From the NCBI RefSeq assembly GCF_003700275.1, contig NZ_RBRE01000083.1, positions 124,001 through 188,000 of the forward strand: a stretch of DNA of 64,000 nucleotides, in the 5' to 3' direction. The position numbers and the translations under genes were made by a program. Shown here one piece after another: positions 43,414 through 51,868 of the stretch; position 1 is the stretch's first letter, and each line of letters begins with the position of its first letter. This DNA is from Pseudomonas cichorii (GTDB taxonomy: Bacteria > Pseudomonadota > Gammaproteobacteria > Pseudomonadales > Pseudomonadaceae). Under the pieces are notes generated by a model. That model made no database searches. It saw only the letters and a list, made by a program, of their open reading frames with translations, and was not told where the DNA came from.

Positions 43414-44910
43414 ATGAGTTTCAAAGTTTTCGCTGGCGCGTGCTGCGTCGCCAGCCTGCTGCAACTGTCCGCGCATGCCCAGAGCGCAACCCGGGACCCG
43501 GATGAGGGCCTGCTCGCGCTTTCGTCGTCCAGGGTCCTGTATAACGCCGACGGACAGAATGCCCGCTGGAACGGCATCGGTCGTATCAAGAGCCGCAAGG
43601 GCTCACATTGCACGGCGACCCTGATCGATACCCGCAGCCCCGACAGCCCGGCCGATGCACCTGCCTACCTGGTCACAAACGGTCACTGCATTTCCAGAAA
43701 GAACGGCCGCATCATCACTGACGCCCCCATCGACGGGACTATCCAGTTCAACTTCTTCACCGACAGCACCGCTCTCAGCTATCCGCTCAAACGGGTTCGC
43801 TGGAGCAGCATGCAAGGCGTCGATCTGGCGATTGTCGAGCTACAGACCACGCTCGATGCTCTGATTGCCGACGGCATCCAGCCACTGCGGCTGGCCAGCC
43901 AGCTCCCGGAGGAAGGCCGCGCCATCCTGTCGATTGGCGCGCCAATGTTTGCAGGCACCGGCCATCTGCGCATGGCCGCCTGTACCCATCAGTATTCCGG
44001 GGCAATCATGCAGCAGCCTTGGGTCTGGCGGCATACGGTCAGGAATCAGTGCCAGGATATAAGCGTCGGCTCGTCCGGCAGCCCTCTGCTGACCCGTGAC
44101 ACCCATGAGGTTTTCGCGGTGCTGAACCTCACCAACCAGCCATCTCCCGAAGACTCGGCGCTTGAAGATGAGGTGACGCTTCCTCCCGGCTTCCCGCTTC
44201 AGGTTGCCGGTAGCAACTATGGCAGCCCGATCACGCTGCTCAATGAATGCTTTGTCGATGGCCTGTTCAATCCCGATCCCGTGCATTGCAGCCTGTTCCC
44301 GACGTTTACCATCACCTTTGCCACACAGCCCAGGCAATACGCAAAAATCCGGCTGGATGCCGAGGGCAGGGAGATTTATCCGCGCTGGAACGTGCAGTTC
44401 GCCGTGGACCAACCCTTCTATCGCTACAAGAAGGTCGATCAGCCGCTGCAATGTGAAGATCCGGTGGGTTATGGCAACGCCACGGCTGCGCAGGACGCGC
44501 ACATCGATGCACCTGTCGACGCACGGATCGGCATCAACTGGCTATGCATCATCGGTTTATCGGCACCCGAGGCGCGCCCCAGCCTGGGGATGATGCGCAA
44601 CGCGCTGACGCTGGCGGTGGAACTGCAGGCTGCCGGACCGACAATCGCCCCACGCTTGCACATAGAGAAGAATCAATTCGGCACTTATGAAGTCCACTGG
44701 CTACATGACTCAAGCCAGATTGACCATTACACGGTCAAGATCGGCCCCGCCGCAACGACCGACTGTTCGGACCCGCAACGTTTCAAGAGGCGCCTGGGCA
44801 ATCATCTGGTGTTACGCAAGAAATCACTGCCGGTGAAAATCTGTACCTACGCTCACGATGTCAACAATCAGCGCTCCAGCGTGCGCGAGGACATCGTCAC
44901 CGCAAGTTGA
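43414..44910 (+). CDS. secreted trypsin-like serine protease with uncharacterised C-terminal domain
   Basis: A 498-residue exported protein behind AAGGAAG, with a Sec signal ending AHA/AQS near residue 22. A chymotrypsin fold is supported by the catalytic triad in order: His91 in LVTNGHCIS, Asp137 in QGVDLAIVEL, and Ser221 in SVGSSGSPLL. Cysteines beside the histidine (66 and 92) and before the serine (190 and 213) fit the usual disulfides. After about residue 290 a 200-residue beta-rich part follows with no family I know, containing further paired cysteines. It lies 131 bases after the envelope operon on its own. An extracellular or periplasmic degradative role is inferred. Confidence 0.85.
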   Translation: MSFKVFAGACCVASLLQLSAHAQSATRDPDEGLLALSSSRVLYNADGQNARWNGIGRIKSRKGSHCTATLIDTRSPDSPADAPAYLVTNGHCISRKNGRIITDAPIDGTIQFNFFTDSTALSYPLKRVRWSSMQGVDLAIVELQTTLDALIADGIQPLRLASQLPEEGRAILSIGAPMFAGTGHLRMAACTHQYSGAIMQQPWVWRHTVRNQCQDISVGSSGSPLLTRDTHEVFAVLNLTNQPSPEDSALEDEVTLPPGFPLQVAGSNYGSPITLLNECFVDGLFNPDPVHCSLFPTFTITFATQPRQYAKIRLDAEGREIYPRWNVQFAVDQPFYRYKKVDQPLQCEDPVGYGNATAAQDAHIDAPVDARIGINWLCIIGLSAPEARPSLGMMRNALTLAVELQAAGPTIAPRLHIEKNQFGTYEVHWLHDSSQIDHYTVKIGPAATTDCSDPQRFKRRLGNHLVLRKKSLPVKICTYAHDVNNQRSSVREDIVTAS

Positions 44911-44920
44911 GCAAGGCTAT

Positions 44921-45694
44921 TTATTGATAGCGGGTCACAACCTTGTCTACCCAGCCTTCGGCGCGCATTTCATCCAGCTTCTTTTGCAGGCGGACGATGA
45001 CGTCATCGGAAGTGTCCTTGTTCAGCGCCAGAAACAGCTCGGCTGTATGAAAGCGCAAGACCGTCTTCAGACCTGTAATGCCTTCCTGTCTGGCCAGATA
45101 ACGGCCGACAGGATCGGCAGTGGCCCATAGATCGATCTGGCCATTGACCAGTTTTCTGGCGTTGTCCTGATCACGCAGCATCAGCACAGGATTGAAACCC
45201 TTGATCAGCAGGCCCTGGGCAACCGCATCTCCTTTATAGGCGCCCACCTGATAGGCCTTGGCCTGTTCCAGATCGGTCAGGGCAATGGTGCTGTCCTCGC
45301 GAGCCAGCATGACCCACTCGACCGGACCGATGGGGCCGACCCACTTGAAGAGTTTTTCCCGCTCGGGGGTGCGCACAGTGGAGAACACGCCATAGCCGCG
45401 CTTTTCCAGCGCCAGCTTGTAGATACGCTCCCAGGGAAAACGCAGGGTCATGTTGTAGCTGATGCCGGCGCGCTTGAACATCTCGCGCACGATCTCGACA
45501 GCGATGCCGTCGATGTTGTTTTCCTGGGCGAAGTTCTTGCCGTCGACCGCCATGTTGTAGGGCGGGTAGTTTTCGGTCAGCAGAACGATCGAGGAGGCCG
45601 GAGCGTCACTGCCACGGGCGCTGAAACTCAGCAGAGCGCTGGCACCAAGCAGTGCAAGAAAAAGACCTTTGAACATATTTCGGCACTCGGGCAT
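44921..45694 (-). CDS. periplasmic substrate-binding-like protein (SBP_bac_3)
   Basis: A 257-residue exported protein of the polar amino-acid-binding fold. Two starts compete: ATG 45694 (MPECRNMFKG) with GGAG five bases before it, and ATG 45676 (MFKGLFLALL) with no clear site; the first is used. The signal peptide ends near ARG-SDA. Domain marks: LLTENYPPYNMAVDGKN, GIAVEIVREMFKRAG, the family W-E-R segment, and YQVGAYKGDAVAQGLL. It has no permease or ATPase nearby, so it may be an orphan sensor-like protein. It lies 127 bases after hisF in the same direction. Confidence 0.85.
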   Translation of the reverse strand: MPECRNMFKGLFLALLGASALLSFSARGSDAPASSIVLLTENYPPYNMAVDGKNFAQENNIDGIAVEIVREMFKRAGISYNMTLRFPWERIYKLALEKRGYGVFSTVRTPEREKLFKWVGPIGPVEWVMLAREDSTIALTDLEQAKAYQVGAYKGDAVAQGLLIKGFNPVLMLRDQDNARKLVNGQIDLWATADPVGRYLARQEGITGLKTVLRFHTAELFLALNKDTSDDVIVRLQKKLDEMRAEGWVDKVVTRYQ

Positions 45695-45821
45695 CACAAC
45701 TCCATGCAGAGTGCCGTGATCCCGTGACAGTGTCTAGCTCGGTACTTTGCGATGTCGCTTTCAGGCACCTGCATCCGACGACTCACGGCAGGCGGGCAAA
45801 AGGCCCGCCTGCCATGCTTGT

Positions 45822-46592
45822 TCAGCGCATGACGATGCCGCGCTGGGCCATGTAAGCCTTGGCTTCAGGCACGGTGTATTCACCGAAGTGGAAGATGCTC
45901 GCCGCCAGAACAGCGCTCGCATGACCTTCAATCACACCGGCAGCCAGATGTTCCAGATTGCCGACACCGCCGGAAGCGATGACCGGAATCCCCAGCGCAT
46001 CGCTGATCGCCCGGGTAACGCCCAGATCGAAGCCGTTCTTCATGCCATCCTGATCCATGCTGGTCAGGAGGATTTCACCGGCGCCCAGGTCTTCCATCTT
46101 TTTCGCCCACTGCACGGCGTCCAGGCCAGTCGGCTTGCGGCCACCGTGGGTGAAGATTTCCCAGCGCGGGGCTTCGCCTGGCAGCGAAACCTTCTTGGCA
46201 TCGATGGCGACCACAATGCACTGCGAGCCGAAGCGTGCAGCGGCTTCACCGACGAATTCCGGATTGAACACTGCAGCCGTGTTGATCGAGACCTTGTCGG
46301 CGCCGGCGTTCAACAGGTTGCGGATGTCCTGCACGGTACGCACACCACCGCCGACGGTCAGCGGGATAAACACCTGGCTGGCCATGCGCTCGACGGTATG
46401 CAGCGTGGTATCACGGCCATCGACGCTGGCGGTGATGTCCAGAAAGGTGATTTCGTCGGCGCCCTGCTCGTTGTAGCGGCGCGCAATTTCCACCGGATCG
46501 CCCGCGTCGCGGATGTTCTCGAACTTGACGCCCTTGACCACTCGACCGTTGTCGACGTCCAGGCAAGGGATGATGCGTTTGGCCAGAGCCAT
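45822..46592 (-). CDS. hisF: imidazole glycerol phosphate synthase, cyclase subunit
   Basis: The (beta/alpha)8 cyclase that joins ammonia from HisH to PRFAR, giving IGP and AICAR in histidine synthesis; 256 residues. Start MALAKRIIPCLDV with GGAG nine bases upstream (an in-frame start five codons earlier is not used). Catalytic Asp11 in PCLDVDNGRVVKG and the second Asp in LTSMDQDGMKNG are present. It is separated from hisA by a REP doublet. Confidence 0.97.
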   Translation of the reverse strand: MALAKRIIPCLDVDNGRVVKGVKFENIRDAGDPVEIARRYNEQGADEITFLDITASVDGRDTTLHTVERMASQVFIPLTVGGGVRTVQDIRNLLNAGADKVSINTAAVFNPEFVGEAAARFGSQCIVVAIDAKKVSLPGEAPRWEIFTHGGRKPTGLDAVQWAKKMEDLGAGEILLTSMDQDGMKNGFDLGVTRAISDALGIPVIASGGVGNLEHLAAGVIEGHASAVLAASIFHFGEYTVPEAKAYMAQRGIVMR

Positions 46593-46621
46593 GGGGTCAA
46601 TCTCCAAAACAGATCAGACCC

Positions 46622-46708
46622 GCAGGAGCGAATTCATTCGCGAAATCAGCGTGCCAGACAATGAAGATGTCGACGCCGAAACCGCCTCGCGAATGAATTC
46701 GCTCCTAC
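46622..46708. repeat. REPIN-like inverted repeat between hisA and hisF
   Basis: GCAGGAGCGAATTCATTCGC (46622-46641) and GCGAATGAATTCGCTCCTAC (46689-46708) are complementary except at the ends, enclosing about 45 bases. It falls inside the his operon, just upstream of hisF, where it could influence mRNA stability or relative expression. Confidence 0.88.
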
Positions 46709-46715
46709 GGTTGGA

Positions 46716-47453
46716 TTAGCGTTGTTCCAGGTCGCAAAGCGCCTGGGCTTCAGCCACATCCAGCGTGCCTTCGTAGATCGCACGGCCGGTGATTGCGCCA
46801 ATGATACCCGGTGCCTTGGCGTCCAGCAGGGCCTTGATATCGCCCAGGTTATGGATGCCGCCGGAAGCGATCACCGGGATGCGGGTGGCTGCGGCCAGGG
46901 CGGCGGTGAAGGGGATGTTGCAGCCCTGCATCATGCCGTCTTTGGCGATGTCGGTATAAACGATGGCCGATACACCATCCGCCTCGAAGCGCTTGGCCAG
47001 GTCGATGACCTGCACGGTGCTGACTTCAGCCCAGCCATCGGTGGCAACGAAACCATCCTTGGCGTCCAGACCAACGATCACCTTGCCGGGGAATGCACGG
47101 CAGGCTTCGGCCACGAACTCGGGTTCCTTGACCGCCTTGGTGCCGATGATGACGTAGCTGACGCCCGCCTTGACGTAGTGCTCGATGGTTTCCAGCGAGC
47201 GAATGCCGCCACCGATCTGGATCGGCAGTTGTGGATAACGTCTGGCAATCGCGGTAACCACTTCGCCATTGACCGGCTGGCCTTCAAATGCACCGTTCAG
47301 ATCGACCAGATGCAGACGGCGGCAACCACCATCGACCCACTTGGCAGCCATGCTCACCGGGTCATCGGAAAACACCGTGGAATCTTCCATACGGCCCTGG
47401 CGCAGACGTACACAGGCGCCGTCTTTGAGGTCGATCGCGGGAATAATCAGCAT
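46716..47453 (-). CDS. hisA: ProFAR isomerase
   Basis: A (beta/alpha)8 isomerase converting ProFAR to PRFAR in histidine synthesis; 245 residues. It starts MLIIPAIDLKDGACVRLRQG with catalytic Asp8, the phosphate loop IQIGGGIRS and the second Asp in YTDIAKDGMMQG. It lies 22 bases after the DUF2164 gene in the his order. Confidence 0.97.
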   Translation of the reverse strand: MLIIPAIDLKDGACVRLRQGRMEDSTVFSDDPVSMAAKWVDGGCRRLHLVDLNGAFEGQPVNGEVVTAIARRYPQLPIQIGGGIRSLETIEHYVKAGVSYVIIGTKAVKEPEFVAEACRAFPGKVIVGLDAKDGFVATDGWAEVSTVQVIDLAKRFEADGVSAIVYTDIAKDGMMQGCNIPFTAALAAATRIPVIASGGIHNLGDIKALLDAKAPGIIGAITGRAIYEGTLDVAEAQALCDLEQR

Positions 47454-47475
47454 CTGGAAACCTATTGTTCAGAAA

Positions 47476-47736
47476 TTAGTTTTTTTCGAGCGCCCACAGG
47501 TCGCTTTCGATACCCTCGAAGCGCTCCTTGAGGAGCTGCTGCACATCGAAAACTGCTCGGTTGTAATAATGCGGTGCAATCTCGCTGGTGAAGAACTCCA
47601 GCACCTCGGCCACTTCAAACGACCCCAGCTCCACTTCAAAGCGCTGCGCCAACAGCCGCTTGAGCTTGTCGATGGCCTGCTGCTCCTGTTCAGGAGTCAG
47701 GGTGAGAATCGGGGCCTTGGTTCTGGCTTTACTCAT
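47476..47736 (-). CDS. DUF2164 family protein inside the his operon
   Basis: An 86-residue mostly helical, acidic protein (LTPEQEQQAIDKLKRLLAQR, FEVAEVLEFFTSEIAPHYYN, DVQQLLKERFEGIESDLWAL) that fits DUF2164. It starts five bases after the hisH stop and ends 22 bases before hisA, so it is co-transcribed with histidine genes. It has no catalytic motif. The position in the his operon is conserved in Pseudomonas by recollection; the function is unknown. Confidence 0.88.
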   Translation of the reverse strand: MSKARTKAPILTLTPEQEQQAIDKLKRLLAQRFEVELGSFEVAEVLEFFTSEIAPHYYNRAVFDVQQLLKERFEGIESDLWALEKN

Positions 47737-47741
47737 GGCGA

Positions 47742-48380
47742 TTACCAGCGACCGTCCCAGGCAACGAAGTTCTGCAGCAATTGCAGGCCATGGGTATGGC
47801 TCTTCTCGGGATGGAACTGCACAGCAAAGCGCGAACCGTCAGCCAGGGCAGCCGCAAAGTCGACGCCATAGTGACCACGACCCACGACCTGACGCTGGTT
47901 GGCCGCTTCGACATAGAAGCTGTGGACAAAGTAGAAGCGCGCCAGGTCAGGAATGTCGTGCCACAGCGGGTGATCCACCGCCTGAGCCACTTCGTTCCAG
48001 CCCATGTGCGGCACTTTCAGATGCTCGCCCTGCTCGTGCAGATCCTTGCCGAAGAACTTCACCTGGCCAGGAAACATGCCGATGCAATCTACGCCGTCGC
48101 TCTCTTCGCTGCGGTCAAGCAAGGCCTGCATACCGACGCAGATGCCCAGAAACGGACGATCCTTGCTCACTTCGCGCACCAGCGCATCGAACTCCAGGCG
48201 GCGGATTTCAGCCATGCAGTCGCGGATCGCACCGACACCGGGAAACACAATGCGGTCAGCCTCGCGAATCACCTTGGCATCGCTGGTGATCAACACCCGG
48301 CCTGCGCCAACATGCTCAAGCGCCTTGGCGACCGAGTGCAGGTTGCCCATGCCGTAATCGATGACAGCAACCGTCTGCAT
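47742..48380 (-). CDS. hisH: imidazole glycerol phosphate synthase, glutaminase subunit
   Basis: Class I glutamine amidotransferase, 212 residues, feeding ammonia to HisF. Catalytic Cys is in LGICVGMQAL and the His/Glu pair in VQFHPEKSHTHG. The start overlaps the hisB stop by one base (TGATG). Confidence 0.97.
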   Translation of the reverse strand: MQTVAVIDYGMGNLHSVAKALEHVGAGRVLITSDAKVIREADRIVFPGVGAIRDCMAEIRRLEFDALVREVSKDRPFLGICVGMQALLDRSEESDGVDCIGMFPGQVKFFGKDLHEQGEHLKVPHMGWNEVAQAVDHPLWHDIPDLARFYFVHSFYVEAANQRQVVGRGHYGVDFAAALADGSRFAVQFHPEKSHTHGLQLLQNFVAWDGRW

Positions 48381-48973
48381 CAGAGCACACCCTTGGTCGA
48401 AGGCATTTGCCCGGCCATGCGCTCATCCAGCTCGACCGCCATGCGCAGTGCGCGACCGAACGCCTTGAAGACGGTTTCGATCTGGTGGTGAGTGTTGGTG
48501 CCGCGCAGGTTGTCGATGTGCAGGGTCACGTTGGCGTGGTTGACGAAGCCCTGGAAGAACTCCTGGAACAGGTCCACGTCGAAACCGCCGACCACGGCGC
48601 GGGTGTACGGCACATGCATCTGCAGGCCTGGACGACCCGAGAAGTCGATGACCACACGCGACAGGGCTTCATCGAGCGGCACATAGGAATGGCCGTAGCG
48701 ACGAATACCTTTCTTGTCACCAATGGCCTGGCTGAATGCCTGGCCCAGGGTGATACCGACGTCTTCCACGGTATGGTGGTCGTCGATTTCCAGGTCGCCC
48801 TTGCACTCGATATCAAGGTCGATCAGCCCGTGCCGGGCGATCTGGTCAAGCATGTGCTCAAGGAAGGGAACACCGATATCGAATCGGGCCTTTCCGGTGC
48901 CATCCAGGTTGATCGAGGCTTTGATCTGGGTTTCCAGGGTATTGCGCTCGACGGATGCCTTACGTTCGGCCAT
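48380..48973 (-). CDS. hisB: imidazoleglycerol-phosphate dehydratase
   Basis: Removes water from imidazoleglycerol phosphate in histidine synthesis; 197 residues, the single-function form without a phosphatase domain. Start MAERKASVERNT. The manganese-binding motifs DDHHTVEDVG and NTHHQIETVFKA are both present. It is the first gene of the hisB-hisH-DUF2164-hisA-hisF run. Confidence 0.97.
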   Translation of the reverse strand: MAERKASVERNTLETQIKASINLDGTGKARFDIGVPFLEHMLDQIARHGLIDLDIECKGDLEIDDHHTVEDVGITLGQAFSQAIGDKKGIRRYGHSYVPLDEALSRVVIDFSGRPGLQMHVPYTRAVVGGFDVDLFQEFFQGFVNHANVTLHIDNLRGTNTHHQIETVFKAFGRALRMAVELDERMAGQMPSTKGVL

Positions 48974-49136
48974 CACCAGCTCCGCAAAATCATTGGGCGA
49001 AAAAGGCAATCATTATAGGCCCAGATGCGGCCGGCATGAAGTAAACAGACGAGGGGAAGGCAAGATGATGGCTGATTGGCGGGATAGAGGGGGCAAAATC
49101 GACGACTTCACGCCCCTCACGCCTGCTGAAACGAGG

Positions 49137-50345
49137 TTATGCAGCGGCTCCGGCAAACAGGCTGGCCAGTGCATCGCACACCTTGCCGATGTTGCCTTCG
49201 TTCAGACCAGCCATGCACACCCGACCACTGCGCACCAGGTACACGCCATGCTTGTCGCGCAGTTCATCGACCTGCTCGGGGCTCAGGCCGGTATAGCTGA
49301 ACATGCCGCTCTGGCGCAGGATGAAGCTGAAATCACGACCCGGGACTTTCCGGGCCAGCACCGATACCAGCTTCTGGCGCATGTCGATGATGCGCAGGCG
49401 CATGCCTTCCACTTCGCTCAACCACTGATCGCGCAATTGCGGAGTATTGAGCACGCGGGCCACTACATAGGCGCCATGAGCAGGCGGGCTGGAGTAGTTG
49501 CGGCGCACGGTAGCCTTGAGTTGCCCCAGCACATTGGTGGCCGAAGCGACGTCCTCGCAGACGATGGACAGACCGCCAACCCGCTCGCCATACAGCGAGA
49601 AGATTTTCGAGAACGAATTGCTGATGACGGTGGTGATGCCCGCACTGGCCATGGCGCGGATCGCGTAGGCGTCTTCGTCCATGCCCTTGCCGAAGCCCTG
49701 ATAGGCCGTATCGAGGAACGGAATGAGCTGGCGGCTCTTGATCAGCTCGATCACCCGGTCCCACTGCTCGACCGACAGGTCGGCGCCGGTCGGGTTATGG
49801 CAGCAAGGATGCAGCAGCACGATGCTGCGCGCCGGCAAGGTCTGCAGCTTGTCGAGCATGGCCTCGAAGTTCACGCCACCGGTGCTCGAATCGAAGTACG
49901 GGTAGGTGTTGACCTTGAAACCGGCACCCGCGAACAGCGCATGGTGGTTTTCCCACGTCGGGTCGCTGACCCAGACCTCGGATTGCGGGAAGGCATATTT
50001 CAGGAAGTCCGCACCCACTTTCAGCGCACCCGAGCCACCCACGGTCTGGATGGTCGCGACACGGCCTTCGACGAGTGCCGGATGGTCGGCACCGAACAGC
50101 AGCGTCTGCACGGCTTGCCGGTAAGGCGCCAGGCCTTCCATCGGCAGATAGAGAGAAGCCGCCTGCTCGCTCCCGGCCAGTTGTTGCTGGGCCTGCACCG
50201 CAGCAGCCAGAGGCGGGATAAACCCTTGAGCGTCATAGTACAGACCGATACTGAGATTGACCTTGTCCGCGCGCGGATCCTTTTGAAAGGTTTCCATCAG
50301 CGACAGAATCGGATCTCCGGCGTATGACTCTACGTGGGCTAGCAT
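49137..50345 (-). CDS. tyrB: aromatic-amino-acid/aspartate aminotransferase
   Basis: Class I PLP aminotransferase of 402 residues. Start MLAHVESYAGD; a TTG three codons earlier is not used. The family core is clear: VNLSIGLYYD, LLHPCCHNPTGADLS, SNSFSKIFSLYGERVGG with the Schiff-base Lys, and RSGRVCMAGLN with the substrate-binding Arg. It exchanges amino groups between aspartate or aromatic amino acids and 2-oxoglutarate. The divergent aromatic-type permease and Lrp regulator nearby suggest a role in aromatic amino-acid use. An aspartate-preferring relative (aspC) is possible. Confidence 0.85.
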   Translation of the reverse strand: MLAHVESYAGDPILSLMETFQKDPRADKVNLSIGLYYDAQGFIPPLAAAVQAQQQLAGSEQAASLYLPMEGLAPYRQAVQTLLFGADHPALVEGRVATIQTVGGSGALKVGADFLKYAFPQSEVWVSDPTWENHHALFAGAGFKVNTYPYFDSSTGGVNFEAMLDKLQTLPARSIVLLHPCCHNPTGADLSVEQWDRVIELIKSRQLIPFLDTAYQGFGKGMDEDAYAIRAMASAGITTVISNSFSKIFSLYGERVGGLSIVCEDVASATNVLGQLKATVRRNYSSPPAHGAYVVARVLNTPQLRDQWLSEVEGMRLRIIDMRQKLVSVLARKVPGRDFSFILRQSGMFSYTGLSPEQVDELRDKHGVYLVRSGRVCMAGLNEGNIGKVCDALASLFAGAAA

Positions 50346-50372
50346 GCGGAACAACTCCTCTAAATGAATGGA

Positions 50373-50999
50373 TCAGGCCGAATAACGGTCGGATCGATGA
50401 TTTTGCGCAATGATGAAATTCAGCAGCACCGCTCCTGCGACGGAAGCGACCAGCGTCGGCAGGCTGATGAAGGTCAGGGAAGCGAGCAGTACACAGATAT
50501 CCACGCCCATCTGAAACCAGCCAGCCTTGAAACCATATTTTTCCTGAAGGTACAGCGCAAGGATATTCATGCCGCCAAGGCTGGCCCTGTGCCGGAACAG
50601 GATCAGGAAACCCACGCCCAGTATCAGGTTGCCCAGCACGGACGCATAAAACGGCTGCAACTGATCGATATGGATGAACAGGGCATGCTGATCGGAAAGG
50701 AAGGATACCAGTCCTACGGCACAGAAGGTCTTGAGGGTAAACGACCAGCCCATCCGGCGAAAGGACAGGTAATAGAACGGCAGGTTGAGGGTGAAGAACG
50801 CAACCCCGAACGGCACGGTAAACGTGTAGTGGATAAACAGTGCAATGCCCGCCGTGCCGCCGGTCATGACGCCCGCCTGGCGCAGCATCAGCACGCTGAA
50901 GGAAATCAGGGTGGTGGCGATGATCAGGGCAAACACGTCTTCCTGGGCCGAATGACGGGTATCAACACTGCTGGGGACGGCGGTACGTGTAGTCATCAT
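50373..50999 (-). CDS. YitT-family membrane protein
   Basis: A 208-residue inner-membrane protein with about five or six helices and the YitT/DUF161 marks (GVMTGGTAGIALFIHY, SLGGMNILALYLQEKYG). It is a half-length, single-domain member without the C-terminal DUF2179 domain. The role of the family is unresolved; transport of a small solute is often suggested. It ends 27 bases before tyrB and may be co-transcribed with it. Confidence 0.83.
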   Translation of the reverse strand: MMTTRTAVPSSVDTRHSAQEDVFALIIATTLISFSVLMLRQAGVMTGGTAGIALFIHYTFTVPFGVAFFTLNLPFYYLSFRRMGWSFTLKTFCAVGLVSFLSDQHALFIHIDQLQPFYASVLGNLILGVGFLILFRHRASLGGMNILALYLQEKYGFKAGWFQMGVDICVLLASLTFISLPTLVASVAGAVLLNFIIAQNHRSDRYSA

Positions 51000-51220
51000 G
51001 GCACTCGGCAGGATCTGGACAGGTGAATGTCAGCATTGACTGGCCTGCAATGCCCCGACAATTCACGATATGAGCACAAATCCTACACAAAGCGATTGAT
51101 GTTAGCCATTAAATACAATTAAACGCACAACAATATCCACAACAACTTTATAAATGCATTATTTACGCACAGCAAATATTGCGAGTGCGCTAATACAGTG
51201 CAGTAAATGCCAATCCCGAC

Positions 51221-51685
51221 TTACACTGTCACCACACTGTTTTCCTTGAGACGTTCCAGAACAACTGCCGTTTTGATATGGGCGACACTCTCACTGGCAG
51301 TAATACATTCCATCAGACGATTAAGACTATCGAGATCAGCAACAGCAACCTTGAGCGTATAATCCGCATCCCCCGTCGTCTTGTAGGCGTCGATGATCGA
51401 ACTGAGGTCTGCCACCAATGCCTGGAATATCTCCCGATACTCCGTGCGATGGCCCACCAGACGGACTTCGATCATTGCCAGCACCTCGCGGCTCATGGCT
51501 TGCGGAGCGACCCGGGCATGGTAGCCAAGGATCAGATGATCCTGCTCCAGGCTGATTCTGCGCCGTGAACACTGCGATGCCGAAAGCCCGACCAGATCGC
51601 TCAACTCCTGGTTGGTCAAGCGGCCATTGGCCTGCAGCAGGGTCAGGATCTTCAAGTCGAAGTCGTCGATTTCATTTATTTTCAT
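51221..51685 (-). CDS. Lrp/AsnC-family transcriptional regulator
   Basis: A 153-residue regulator starting MKINEIDDFDLKIL; upstream in-frame starts (to 51820) lie in the divergent promoter. The winged helix has LSDLVGLSASQCSRRRISLE and the RAM domain follows (YKTTGDADYTLKVAVADLDS). It is divergent from the amino-acid permease, 183 bases away, a standard arrangement for control of that transporter in response to an amino acid. Confidence 0.9.
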   Translation of the reverse strand: MKINEIDDFDLKILTLLQANGRLTNQELSDLVGLSASQCSRRRISLEQDHLILGYHARVAPQAMSREVLAMIEVRLVGHRTEYREIFQALVADLSSIIDAYKTTGDADYTLKVAVADLDSLNRLMECITASESVAHIKTAVVLERLKENSVVTV

Positions 51686-51868
51686 TGAGGGCAATCGCTC
51701 GTACCAAAGAGTTCCAGGCCGGAAGCCTATCAGTTTCAAAGCATCAACATGCGACCGCCCGAAGTGCATTGCCGGAGCAGATGGCACCTGTCTTGCAATC
51801 GAGCCCAATCGTAAAGCCAATGATGGCCATACCAGCCGATCCGTAATTAATACTTGCAGGGATTTTCA

